Positions 40,372 to 48,875 of a DNA stretch of 64,000 nucleotides are shown here, one piece after another. The stretch comes from Streptosporangium pseudovulgare (GTDB taxonomy: Bacteria > Actinomycetota > Actinomycetes > Streptosporangiales > Streptosporangiaceae). Position numbers and translations under genes: made by a program. The notes beneath the pieces were generated by a model. That model was not told the DNA's origin, did no database searches, and saw only the letters and a program-made list of their open reading frames with translations. The first letter of the stretch is position 1, and every line of letters begins with the position of its first letter. The stretch spans positions 62,001-126,000 of the forward strand of contig NZ_BMQJ01000012.1 in the NCBI RefSeq assembly GCF_014648055.1, written 5' to 3'.

Positions 40372-41295
40372 GTGAGGAAAGCAGCCGCGGTGCCCCTGTC
40401 CCTGTTCGGTGTCGGCCTTACCGGCCTCGCCTACGCCTCGGTCGTCGAGCGCAACGCGTTCCGCCTGCGGCGTTTCGACGTGCCCGTGCTGCCGCCCGGC
40501 CGGCGTCCGGTGCGCATCCTGCACCTGTCCGACCTGCACCTCACCCCGGGCAGGCGGATGCTGATCAACTGGGTCCGCTCGCTGGGCGAGCTCCAGCCCG
40601 ACCTGGTGGTCAACACCGGCGACTCCATCGCGCACCCCGACGCGGTCGCCCCGCTCATGCACGCCCTGGAGCCGCTGCTGACCCGCCCGGGCCTGTTCGT
40701 CTACGGCTCCAACGACATGTACGCGCCGCGCCCCAAGAACCCGGTCCGCTACCTGTGGCGCACCTCCAAGGGCGACCACGTCCAGAAGATCCCCTCGCTT
40801 CCCTGGGAGGAGCTGGGCGCCGCCATGTCGGCCGAGGGCTGGCTGGACATGAACAACACCACGGCCCGCCTCAAGGTCGGCGACCTCGACGTGGCCGTGG
40901 GCGGCATCCACGACTCCCACATCAACCGCGACCGCTACGACCTGATCGCCGGGCCCGCCCCCGAGGAGGCGGACCTCCGCCTGGGCGTGATGCACTCCCC
41001 CGAGCCGCGCAACATGACCCGCTTCGCCGCCGACGGCTACCAGCTGCTGCTGGCCGGCCACACCCACGGCGGCCAGCTCTGCATCCCGTTCTACGGCGCG
41101 CTGGTCACCAACTGCGGCATCGACCGCGCCCGGGTCAAGGGCCTGAGCCGCCACGACTCGGCGTTCCTCCACGTCTCGGCCGGCCTGGGCACCAGCCCCT
41201 ACGCCCCGGCCCGGTTCGCCTGCTTCCCCGAGGCGAGCCTGCTGACCCTGGTGCCGCGACGCCGGAATGACGCAAGCACCCGCGAAGTCCGCTAG
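40372..41295 (+). CDS. Calcineurin-like metallophosphoesterase
   Basis: 307 residues from GTG 40372. A short apolar N-terminus ([20 protein letters not shown]) could be a signal anchor. Metal ligands appear in order: [32 protein letters not shown] and [14 protein letters not shown], i.e. DxH, GDxx, GNH(D) with Ser-Asn-Asp, and GHTH. These enzymes act on phosphodiesters or UDP-lipid precursors at the membrane. Rv3683 is the counterpart next to ponA2 in mycobacteria. Confidence 0.9.
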   Translation: MRKAAAVPLSLFGVGLTGLAYASVVERNAFRLRRFDVPVLPPGRRPVRILHLSDLHLTPGRRMLINWVRSLGELQPDLVVNTGDSIAHPDAVAPLMHALEPLLTRPGLFVYGSNDMYAPRPKNPVRYLWRTSKGDHVQKIPSLPWEELGAAMSAEGWLDMNNTTARLKVGDLDVAVGGIHDSHINRDRYDLIAGPAPEEADLRLGVMHSPEPRNMTRFAADGYQLLLAGHTHGGQLCIPFYGALVTNCGIDRARVKGLSRHDSAFLHVSAGLGTSPYAPARFACFPEASLLTLVPRRRNDASTREVR

Positions 41296-41328
41296 ACTTT
41301 CTCAAGCACGAGCAAGACCGACGTGCGC

Positions 41329-41402
41329 CGGGGTGTAGCGCAGCTTGGCAGCGCGCTTCGTTCGGGACGAAGAGGTCGTGGGTTCAAATCCCGCCACCCC
41401 GA
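41329..41402 (+). tRNA. tRNA-Pro(CGG)
   Basis: A complete cloverleaf: acceptor CGGGGTG/CACCCCG, D arm with AGCTTGGCA, anticodon stem CTTCG/CGAAG with loop TTCGGGA (anticodon CGG), T arm GTGGG-TTCAAAT-CCCGC, discriminator A. The 3' CCA is not encoded. Confidence 0.95.
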
Positions 41403-41411
41403 CTCGCAGGT

Positions 41412-41449
41412 GAAGGGCCTGATCGCTGGAGACAGCGGTCAGGCCCTTC
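41412..41449 (+). terminator. Terminator of tRNA-Pro
   Basis: GAAGGGCCTGA (41412-41422) pairs with TCAGGCCCTTC (41439-41449), with an inner CGCTG/CAGCG pair and a TTTG tail. Confidence 0.8.
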
Positions 41450-41868
41450 ATCGTTTGACCGTCATTCGGCCGTCGGCCTGAACGCCGCCAGGGAGTGCTG
41501 ACGGGCTCGGACGACTTCACCTGGGCACCTTGATCACGACAGCGTGGGCCCCGAACCTCGATGGCCGTTCAAACCGACGGCGCGGTAACCGAATCGAAGA
41601 GACGGCCACGGCGCCCTTCGACATGCCTCATCGTCAGAACGGCCGGCGAATTCCGCCCGCGGCCGAGCACTTCCAGGTCCTGCTCGAGCAGCCGGGCTGC
41701 GAGTAGTACCGGTGTCGTGCAGCAGAGCAGGTCCGGCCCGACCGGTCCTGCCGTCCACCGCAAAGGAGACGTGATCATCAGACTTGTCGGTCCCCGGACG
41801 TACGGTTCCGTCGGTGGTATCACCCCGCTGAGGGGGATTCGCGACCCGTCGACATGTGAGGACCCGAC
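41450..41868. other. Gene-free stretch after tRNA-Pro
   Basis: About 420 bases with no supported gene, lower in GC than the flanks. No direct copy of the tRNA 3' end is seen further right, so an island boundary cannot be drawn. Confidence 0.4.
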
Positions 41869-42726
41869 ATGATGGACGATCTCCTGCTCCCTGCGGAACT
41901 CGCCCGGCTGTTTCCCGACGGCGGCACTGGCCGCAGCTTGGCGGTCCCCCTCCCGGATGGACGTCTTATGACGGCGGATCGGTCCATGCGGGGCGAGGAG
42001 AAAGCCGAAGGCCTGTCGCATGCGCCGGTCTTCTGGATGAGCGACCGCCCGGTCGACGGTGAGACCTGGGCCGTGTTCCACGCTGAGCACCCTCGGTCGG
42101 GACTGTGGCCATTGCTCCTGCTGCACGATCTGAGCCGCGGCGATGGCCGACCATGGGAACAGGGCGAGCTGACGCCGACGCCCGTGTCTGAAATCGACGA
42201 GCACGACGCCGCCGGCTTCATGGCGGAGGCATGGGCGGAATGGGCGGAGGATGACGACGAGGACCACTACGACTTCGAAGATCTCGAACCGTTCCGCCGC
42301 GACTGCCCCGGCCTCGCACCGCCCGGCGAACCCACCGCGGATCCGGCCGAGGCCGCCGACCGGTATGCCGAACTGCTCGACGACCAGCGCGGTCATCTGG
42401 GCCTGGTGCCGGCCGCCTGCGGCGCGGACGCCCTGACCGCGATCGGCTGGACAGGGCCGTGCAACCACAGCGGCACACCGCCGCTGTCGGCGATGCTGCG
42501 CAGTTGGGAGAGCCGCTTCGGCGTGCGCGTGGTCGCGGTCGGATTCGACACCCTCCACCTCAGCGTGGCCGCGCCGCCCCGCACTGTGGAGCACGCCTTG
42601 CACGTGGCTGCGGAGCATTTCGCGTTCTGCCCGGACAACATCCAGCAGGGATGCAGTCCCTACACGCTCAGGTCCTACGCAGAGGAGTTGAGCGGCATCA
42701 ACACCTGGACCTTCTGGTGGGACTGA
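41869..42726 (+). CDS. DUF4253 protein
   Basis: 285 residues; GAGG lies about ten bases before the ATG. The C-terminal third is a DUF4253 domain: HLGLVPAACGADALTAIGWT, LSAMLRSWESRFGVRVVAVG, FDTLHLSVAAPP and HFAFCPDNIQQG, ending NTWTFWWD. The N-terminal part has an acidic stretch (EWAEDDDEDHYDFEDLE) suited to protein contacts. The family is common in Streptomyces, sometimes near toxin-immunity or phage loci, with no proven role. Confidence 0.85.
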   Translation: MMDDLLLPAELARLFPDGGTGRSLAVPLPDGRLMTADRSMRGEEKAEGLSHAPVFWMSDRPVDGETWAVFHAEHPRSGLWPLLLLHDLSRGDGRPWEQGELTPTPVSEIDEHDAAGFMAEAWAEWAEDDDEDHYDFEDLEPFRRDCPGLAPPGEPTADPAEAADRYAELLDDQRGHLGLVPAACGADALTAIGWTGPCNHSGTPPLSAMLRSWESRFGVRVVAVGFDTLHLSVAAPPRTVEHALHVAAEHFAFCPDNIQQGCSPYTLRSYAEELSGINTWTFWWD

Positions 42727-42849
42727 CGTCCAACGGACGGCGCACCAGGCAGCACCGAGCACCGTGGAGCGGGCGTCGCGTGGGGCGTCGCCGGCAGGAC
42801 GGACGAACTCGCCCCTCCCCGGCCTTGCGCGTGCGGCGCGGACGAGTGA

Positions 42850-43370
42850 CGGAAGGCCGTCGACGAAGTGCAGTCCGGTGACATCGCCAAGCCGCAGGTC
42901 GACGAGGAGTGGATCACCGTCCCCGGCGGGCCCACGGGCAGCGTCCGCGCCCGCGTCGTCAAGCCCGCCGGCGCCACCGGCACCCTGCCCGTCATCATCT
43001 ACATCCACGGCGCCGGCCGGGTGTTCGGCAACGCCCACACCCACGACCGCCTGGTCCGCGAACTCGCCGTCGGCGCGAACGCCGCCGTCGTCTTCCCCGA
43101 GTACGACCTCTCGCCCGAGGCCCGCTACCCCGTCGCGATCGAGCAGAACTACACCGTCGCCCGCTGGGTCGTCACCGAAGGCGCCACCAAGCACCTCGAC
43201 GCCACCCGCATCGCGGTCGCCGGTGACTCCGTCGGCGGCAACATGAGCGCCGCCCTGACCCTGATGGCCAAGGAACGCGGCGACGTGCCGCTGGTGCAGC
43301 AGGTGCTGTTCCACCCCGTCACCGACGCGAGCTTCGACACGCCCTCCTACCACCGGTTCGCCGCGGGTGA
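42850..43370 (+). pseudogene. Broken alpha/beta hydrolase (HSL/LipH type)
   Basis: The middle of an esterase is clear: RKAVDEVQSGDIAKPQVDEE, the HGG-type oxyanion motif altered to IYIHGAGRVFGN, and the nucleophile elbow VAGDSVGGNMSAAL. Homology upstream is cut by TGA 42847-42849, and downstream it stops after SYHRFAAG (about 43370), so the Asp and His of the triad are lost. The frame stays open to 43695 but through unrelated sequence that includes a duplicated promoter. The gene is almost certainly dead. Confidence 0.75.
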
Positions 43371-43553
43371 GGCGCACAGGTCATCGACACCGTCACGTCG
43401 CAGGCGGCCATGGGGAACCGTGTCCGTGACGCCCCGATCAGGGCCGCCGCCCGGCGAGCGGATGGCTTCTCACCCGAGCACCACGGTGCGCAGCGGCTCC
43501 GCCGTACGGTCGATCACTTCCTCCCAGGACATCGTGGCCGGGGGCCGTCGGCG

Positions 43554-43640
43554 TCGCCATCCGCCGCTCCTCTCACCCGCGGGTGCCCTACGCACTCCGA
43601 AGTGCCCACTTCCCTTCAGGGAGCTACGCACCAAAGATGA
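43554..43640. promoter_or_regulatory. Promoter segment with HxlR-type palindrome, copy A
   Basis: About 85 bases closely match 45192-45278. GAAGTG-CC-CACTTC (43599-43612) is a perfect palindrome, and the segment keeps the ribosome binding site and ATG-GCG-ACG start of an hxlR gene on the minus strand (43560), which then diverges. It lies 50 bases before the aldo-keto reductase gene. Confidence 0.6.
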
Positions 43641-43691
43641 TGCAAGGCGCTGTCAGGCACCATCATCCGGCTCACCACGAAAGGCGAAGCA

Positions 43692-44564
43692 ATGAGCACG
43701 CTCTCCACCTCCCTTCCCGGCGGCACCTGGGCCCTGGGCGACCTGGCCGTCACCCGCTTCGGCTACGGCGCCATGCAGCTCGCCGGCCCCTGGGTCATGG
43801 GCCCGCCCGCCGATCGCGACGGCGCACTCGCCGTCCTGCGCGAGGCCGCCGATCTGGGGATCACCCACATCGACACCTCCGGTGCCTACGGACCGCACAT
43901 CACCAACCGGCTGATCCGGGAAGCGCTGCACCCGTACTCCGACTCGCTGCACATCGTGACCAAGGTCGGCGCGACCCGGGACCAGGAGGGAGGCTGGCCT
44001 CCTGCCCGGCGGCCCGAAGACCTGCGCCGCGCCGTCCACGAGAACCTTCGGGAGCTCGGCCTCGAGACGCTGGACGTGGTCAACCTCCGGCTCGGCGACG
44101 CCCAGGGCCCCCAGCCCGGCTCGCTCGCCGAGGCGTTCGAGACCCTCGTCGAACTCCAGCGGCAGGGCCTGATCCGGCACCTCGGCGTGAGCAACGCGAC
44201 GGTGGAACAGGTCGCCGAGGCGCGCTCGATCGCGCCGATCGTGTGTGTGCAGAACATGTACAACCTCGCCCACCGCCAGGACGACGAGCTGATCGACGAG
44301 CTCGCCGGGCAGGGCATCGCCTATGTGCCCTTCTTCCCCCTCGGCGGCTTCACCCCGCTGCAGTCCTCGGCGCTCACGGCCGTGGCCTCCCGGCTGGACG
44401 CGACGCCGATGTCGGTCGCCCTGGCCTGGCTGCTGCGGCGGTCACCGAACATCCTGCTGATCCCCGGCACCTCGTCGGTGGCGCACCTGCGCGAGAACGT
44501 CGCGGGCGCGGGACTCCCGCTCTCCGCCGAGGATCTCGCCGAACTGGACGAGATCGGCCGCTGA
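43692..44564 (+). CDS. Aldo-keto reductase family oxidoreductase
   Basis: 290 residues, ATG with AAAGG upstream. The barrel motifs are FGYGAMQLAGPW, the catalytic Asp and Tyr in HIDTSGAYGPHITNRLI, Lys in IVTKVG, and NADPH-binding LLIPGTSSVAHLRENV. The usual catalytic His (LLQLH) is replaced: the strand reads VVNLRLGD. A subset of actinomycete AKRs shares this NLR change, so the protein may still reduce carbonyls with altered chemistry. Probable control by the nearby HxlR protein is suggested by the shared promoter segment. Confidence 0.88.
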   Translation: MSTLSTSLPGGTWALGDLAVTRFGYGAMQLAGPWVMGPPADRDGALAVLREAADLGITHIDTSGAYGPHITNRLIREALHPYSDSLHIVTKVGATRDQEGGWPPARRPEDLRRAVHENLRELGLETLDVVNLRLGDAQGPQPGSLAEAFETLVELQRQGLIRHLGVSNATVEQVAEARSIAPIVCVQNMYNLAHRQDDELIDELAGQGIAYVPFFPLGGFTPLQSSALTAVASRLDATPMSVALAWLLRRSPNILLIPGTSSVAHLRENVAGAGLPLSAEDLAELDEIGR

Positions 44565-44754
44565 CGGCGGCGTTCGAGGGCTTTCTCCTCGCGGCAGGGG
44601 GCGGGCCCTCGGATGTCCCCGGCCGGGTGCGGGACCCGTCCGCGGGCGACATCGACGAGATCATGTACTGGGACGCCGACGTCGGCCTGGTCACGGGCCT
44701 CGGGTCAGGGCTCGAGAGGGCGCCGGTGCCGCCGGCGGGGCGTTCCGCGCCGGT
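44565..44754. other. Short gap with possible gene remnant
   Basis: A plus-strand frame reads IDEIMYWDADVGLVTGLGSG without a start or family match. It may be a remnant; nothing more can be said. Confidence 0.25.
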
Positions 44755-45198
44755 TCACCCGGCGCGGGTGTCGTACGTCTCGCGGTGGGCGAGCACATCG
44801 TCCATGTGCACCTCGGCCCAGGCCTTGAGGCCGCGCATCATCTCGTACAGCGACAGGCCGAGCTCGGTCAGCTCGTAGGAGACCGTGACGGGCACGGTCG
44901 GCACCACGGTGCGGGTCACCAGGCCGTCGCGCTCCAGGGAGCGCAGCGTCTGGGTGAGCATCTTCTGGCTGATGCCGGCCAGCAGGCGGGCCAACTCCGA
45001 GTAGCGCATCGCCCGGGGCTCGCCGGCGCAGTCGGCGCCCGGCTGGTGCGCGCCGTCGCTGCCGAGCGCGGCCAGGATCAGCGTGACCCATTTGTCGGAG
45101 ATCCGGTCGAGCAGCTTGCGACTGGGGCAGGCCGCCACGAAGGCGTTGTACTCCACCTTGGCCTGTGCCCTCTGCTGGGCAGCCGTCATCGTCGCCAT
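44755..45198 (-). CDS. HxlR-family transcriptional regulator
   Basis: 147 residues, ATG with GGGAGGAG upstream. The winged helix is typical: [58 protein letters not shown] and [17 protein letters not shown] lone N-terminal Cys (AACPS) and a second in an inserted loop (GADCAGEP) could sense electrophiles, as in YodB/HypR. The palindrome upstream recurs before the reductase gene, so that gene is the likely target along with itself. Confidence 0.88.
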   Translation of the reverse strand: MATMTAAQQRAQAKVEYNAFVAACPSRKLLDRISDKWVTLILAALGSDGAHQPGADCAGEPRAMRYSELARLLAGISQKMLTQTLRSLERDGLVTRTVVPTVPVTVSYELTELGLSLYEMMRGLKAWAEVHMDDVLAHRETYDTRAG

Positions 45199-45278
45199 CC
45201 GCCGCTCCTCCCACCCATGGGCGCCTTACGCACTCTGAAGTGCCTACTTCCCATTGGAAAGTTACACACCAATGTAGC
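45192..45278. promoter_or_regulatory. Promoter segment with HxlR-type palindrome, copy B
   Basis: The hxlR upstream region. GAAGTG-CC-TACTTC (45237-45250) lies 39 bases before the start codon. It aligns base for base with copy A at 43554. Confidence 0.6.
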
Positions 45279-45428
45279 GCGCCAGAGGCGCGGGCCGAAG
45301 CCCCGGCGCCAGATCCACCCCGCCCGGCCGCCGCACCCGGCCCAGCGGTTCCTCGCCGGTCGCCGGCGGGCGATCGCCGGGTTCCGTTTCGTGGATCTCC
45401 GCCGCGGCGAGGAGTCACGGAGCGGAAC

Positions 45429-46190
45429 CTAGGCGGTCGCCTCCTCGGCGTCGGGGCCGGAGACCTCGGGCCCCTCCTGGAGATGCCGCCGGACCGGGAC
45501 GTAGTGCGCCGCGATCGCGGCGGAGAGGCGGTCGGCGTCCCCTGCGGCGGCCGCCTCGACGATCGCCCGGTGCGCCTGGACGGTCTCCTGCACCGACTCG
45601 GGGGTGGTGTGCATCGTGGGCGCCACGATGGCGTGCACGTCCCAGAAGGCGGCGGTGAGCTGGGTGACCAGCTCGTTGCCGAGCGGTTCCATGAGCAGCA
45701 GGTGGAACCGGCGGTCCTGCTCGACGAAGGTCTCGCCCCTGGCGGCGAGCTCGGCCATCTGGTCGGCGATCTCGCCCAGGCCGGTCCGGAGGGAGTCGTC
45801 GAGCGCGGCGACGATGGAGGGGGCCAGGCCCTGCTCTATCGTCTGGCGGACCTCGACCAGCTCGGCGAGCACCCGGAAGTCGTCGGCCCGGCTGAGCAGG
45901 CCCCGGAAGGCGAGGCTCTCGACGAGCGCGGTGAGGGACAGCCGCCCGACGTATGTTCCGTGACCGTGGCGCACCTCGACGATGTCGAGCGCGGTGAGGG
46001 TCTTGATCGCCTCGCGGACGCTGGAGCGGCTCGCTCCCACGGCGGCGCACAGCTCCGCCTCGGTGGGCAGGGCGTCACCCGGGCGCAGGCGGTTCTGCAG
46101 GATGTACTGCTTGATGCGTTCGGCCACCTCGTGCTGACGCAACCGCGCACCGCCTGATTGTCGCGAGATGGGCTCGATCACGGCCAACAT
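45429..46190 (-). CDS. GntR/FadR-family regulator of the sialic acid locus
   Basis: 253 residues, ATG with AAAGGG ahead. The GntR winged helix is RLRQHEVAERIKQYILQNRL followed by LPTEAELCAAVGASRSSVRE and VRHGHGTYVG. The FCD ligand domain has metal-site histidines (QDRRFHLLLMEPLGNELV, then HAIV and QAHRAIVEA). It is divergent from the binding-protein gene, the standard site for the pathway repressor (a NanR-type role). The ligand is inferred from the operon. Confidence 0.85.
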   Translation of the reverse strand: MLAVIEPISRQSGGARLRQHEVAERIKQYILQNRLRPGDALPTEAELCAAVGASRSSVREAIKTLTALDIVEVRHGHGTYVGRLSLTALVESLAFRGLLSRADDFRVLAELVEVRQTIEQGLAPSIVAALDDSLRTGLGEIADQMAELAARGETFVEQDRRFHLLLMEPLGNELVTQLTAAFWDVHAIVAPTMHTTPESVQETVQAHRAIVEAAAAGDADRLSAAIAAHYVPVRRHLQEGPEVSGPDAEEATA

Positions 46191-46308
46191 CTTGCCCTTT
46201 CGTCCGGTACCCGTCTACATTCCGAATCTTAACGGCATCAGACATCAGACGTCATACGATTGCCGACCACCCCCCAACACCGGCCACGGTCATAAGGAGA
46301 GGGACGAC
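46191..46308. promoter_or_regulatory. Divergent promoter with CATCAGA repeat
   Basis: CATCAGA occurs twice in tandem (46236-46242, 46243-46249), followed by CGTCATACGAT, in an A/T-richer pocket between the FadR-type regulator and the transport operon. It is a good candidate operator; the exact half-sites are uncertain. Confidence 0.4.
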
Positions 46309-47898
46309 GTGACCCACCTCACCCCGCCCGTCAACCGCCGCGGATTCCTGCGGTTCGTCGGGGCCATGAGCGCGGCCACCGCGTTCGCCGGCTCGCTGAG
46401 CGCCTGCTCGGGCCCGGCCTCCACCGGGAGCGCCGCGCCGGCGGCCGCCGCCGACACGATCGAGGCGGGCATCTCCTACGCCCTCTCCACCGGCTTCGAC
46501 CCCATGACCTCCTCGGGCGCCACACCGGTCGCGGCCAACATGCACGTCTTCGAAGGCCTCTTCGACCTCGACCCGGTGACCCGCGAGCCGTACGCCGCGC
46601 TCGCCGCGGGCGAGCCGGAGAAGACCGACGACACGACCTACAAGGTCACGCTCCGCGACGGCGCGACCTTCCACGACGGCTCCGCGGTGACGGCCGCGGA
46701 CGTGGCCTTCAGCTTCCAGCGTGTGCTGGACCCGGCGAACGCCTCGCTCATGGCGCAGTTCATCCCGTTCGTGGAGAGTGTCTCCGCGAACGGCGACAAG
46801 ACCGTGGAGATCAAGCTCAAGCACGCCTTCCCGCTGCTCAAGGAACGGCTCACGGTCGTCAAGATCGTGCCCAAGGCGATCGTGGAGAAGGACAAGGCCG
46901 CGTTCGACGCCCTGCCCGTCGGCTCCGGCCCGTTCCGGCTCGTCGAGGCCACCAAGGAGGACAAGCTCGTCTTCGAGAAGTGGGACAGGTACAACGGCAC
47001 CCGTCCCGCCAAGGTCAAGAACATGACCTGGCGGCTGCTGGCCGACCCGTCGGCCCGCGTCACCGCGCTGGAGTCCGGCCGGGTCGCGGCGATCGAGGAC
47101 GTCCCCTACATCGACGTCGACCGGGTCGGCCAGAAGCACAAGCTGGAGGCCGTGCAGTCCTTCGGCCTGCTCTTCCTCATGTTCAACTGCACCGCCAAGC
47201 CCTTCGACGACAGGCGCGTACGGCAGGCGCTGCACTACGCCATCGACAAGGACAAGCTGATCAAGACGGGCATGCTCGGCAACGCCGCCCCGGCCACCGG
47301 CTACGTCCAGGAGACGCACCCGTCCTACACCAGGGCCTCGACGGTCTACGGCTACGACCCCGAGAAGGCGAAGTCCCTGCTGAAGGACGCCGGCGCCGAG
47401 GGCCTGAAGGTCACCCTGGTCTCCACCGACGCCGGCTGGGTGAAGGACGTCCTCCCCGTCATCAAGGAGGGCTGGGACGCCGTCGGCGCGGCCACCACCC
47501 TCGACATCGGCCAGTCCGGCGGGCAGTACGCCAACAAGGTCGACCCGGGGAACTTCCAGGTCCTGGTGGCGCCGGGCGACCCCTCGGTCTTCGGCAACGA
47601 CATGGATCTGCTGCTGCGCTGGTTCTACGACGGCATCTGGATGACCAAGCGGCACCGCTGGAGCGGGACCAAGGAGGCGAAGAAGGTCCTGGAGCTGCTG
47701 GACACCGCGAGCCGGAGCGGCGACGCCGCCGAGCAGCGGAAGCTGTGGGGCCAGGTCGTCGACATCGTCGCCGAGGAGGCCCCGCTGTACCCGATCCTGC
47801 ACCGCAAGCTGCCCACCGCGTGGGACGACAAGGCGCTCCCCGGCTTCAGGCCCATCCCCACCACGGGCCTGTCGTTCCTCGACGTCGCTCGCGCCTGA
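46309..47898 (+). CDS. ABC transporter substrate-binding lipoprotein (family 5)
   Basis: 529 residues from GTG 46309 with AAGGAGAGGG upstream. The N-terminus has a Tat-like twin arginine (NRRGFLRFVG) and a lipobox (GSLSACSGP), so it is exported and lipid-anchored. The rest is a DppA/OppA-type fold (GATFHDGSAVTAADVAFSFQ, VRQALHYAIDKDKL). Family 5 proteins bind peptides, nickel and also sialic acid (SatA of Haemophilus ducreyi). In an operon with nanA, nanK and nanE homologues, sialic acid is the leading ligand. Confidence 0.9.
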   Translation: MTHLTPPVNRRGFLRFVGAMSAATAFAGSLSACSGPASTGSAAPAAAADTIEAGISYALSTGFDPMTSSGATPVAANMHVFEGLFDLDPVTREPYAALAAGEPEKTDDTTYKVTLRDGATFHDGSAVTAADVAFSFQRVLDPANASLMAQFIPFVESVSANGDKTVEIKLKHAFPLLKERLTVVKIVPKAIVEKDKAAFDALPVGSGPFRLVEATKEDKLVFEKWDRYNGTRPAKVKNMTWRLLADPSARVTALESGRVAAIEDVPYIDVDRVGQKHKLEAVQSFGLLFLMFNCTAKPFDDRRVRQALHYAIDKDKLIKTGMLGNAAPATGYVQETHPSYTRASTVYGYDPEKAKSLLKDAGAEGLKVTLVSTDAGWVKDVLPVIKEGWDAVGAATTLDIGQSGGQYANKVDPGNFQVLVAPGDPSVFGNDMDLLLRWFYDGIWMTKRHRWSGTKEAKKVLELLDTASRSGDAAEQRKLWGQVVDIVAEEAPLYPILHRKLPTAWDDKALPGFRPIPTTGLSFLDVARA

Positions 47899-47922
47899 CC
47901 GTCCCGCGACGAGAAGACCACG

Positions 47923-48873
47923 ATGTTCGCATTCCTACGGCTGGCCGCGAGACGGCTGGTGACCCTGCCGCTGATGCTGCTCGGGATCACCCTGCTCGTC
48001 TTCGTCGTCCTGCAGTTCTCACCCAACGACCCGGCGTACAACGCCCTCGGAGAGAGCGCGAGCCCCGAGGCCCGGGCCGCCTACGCGGCGGCCCACGGGC
48101 TGGACGACCCGCTGCCGGTGCGGTACGTGCGGTTCCTGGGCCGGCTCGCGCAGGGCGACCTGGGCCAGACCGCCCCGCCGGCCGCCCCGGTGATCGACCG
48201 CATCGTCACGGCCTTCCCGCTGACGATGCAGCTCACGCTGCTGGCCCTGGTGCTCGCGGTCGTGCTCGCCCTCGCCCTCGGCGTCGTCGGCGCGCTGTAC
48301 CGTGACCGGTGGCCGGACCAGCTGGGCCGTCTGCTGTCCATCGCGGGCGTGGCGATCCCGTCCTTCTGGCTGGGCATCCTGCTCATCCAGGAGTTCGCGC
48401 TCGGCCTGGACCTGTTCCCGACCGGCGGCTACGTCAACCCGGCCGACTCCCCCGGCGGGTGGCTGCGCTCGCTCGCGCTCCCGGCGATCGCGACCGCCAT
48501 CCCGGTGGCGGCCTCGCTGTCACGGCTGGTGCGCACGTCGATGGTCGAGGAACTGGACCGGGACTACGTCCGCACCGCCACCGGCAACGGCCTGCCCCGC
48601 GCGGTCGTCATCCGCGGCGTGCTGCGCAACGCGCTCATCACCCCGCTGACCGTGCTCGGCCTGCGGGTGGGCTACCTGCTCAGCGGCGCCGTGGTCATCG
48701 AGACGATCTTCGACCTGCCCGGCATGGGCAAGCTCATCCTCGAAGGCGTCACCAACGGCGACGTGGCCCTGGTACAGGGGGCGGTGCTGACGATCGCGCT
48801 GGCGTTCCTCGTGGTGAACCTCGTCGTGGACCTGCTCTACCTCGTCGTCAACCCGCGGATCCGGGCGGTGTGA
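47923..48873 (+). CDS. ABC transporter permease (DppB type)
   Basis: 316 residues, six membrane helices. LDDPLPVRYVRFLGRLAQGD and the cytoplasmic EAA loop (DRDYVRTATGNGLPRAVVIR) are typical of the OppB/DppB permease. It would pair with the DppC half of the next protein. ATG 24 bases after the binding-protein gene. Confidence 0.92.
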   Translation: MFAFLRLAARRLVTLPLMLLGITLLVFVVLQFSPNDPAYNALGESASPEARAAYAAAHGLDDPLPVRYVRFLGRLAQGDLGQTAPPAAPVIDRIVTAFPLTMQLTLLALVLAVVLALALGVVGALYRDRWPDQLGRLLSIAGVAIPSFWLGILLIQEFALGLDLFPTGGYVNPADSPGGWLRSLALPAIATAIPVAASLSRLVRTSMVEELDRDYVRTATGNGLPRAVVIRGVLRNALITPLTVLGLRVGYLLSGAVVIETIFDLPGMGKLILEGVTNGDVALVQGAVLTIALAFLVVNLVVDLLYLVVNPRIRAV

Positions 48874-48875
48874 CC

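Noticed and set aside
43372-43691. Continuation of the hydrolase frame into the reductase start (ATGA overlap)
   Set aside because: The frame passes through the duplicated hxlR promoter, so the apparent coupling is coincidental.
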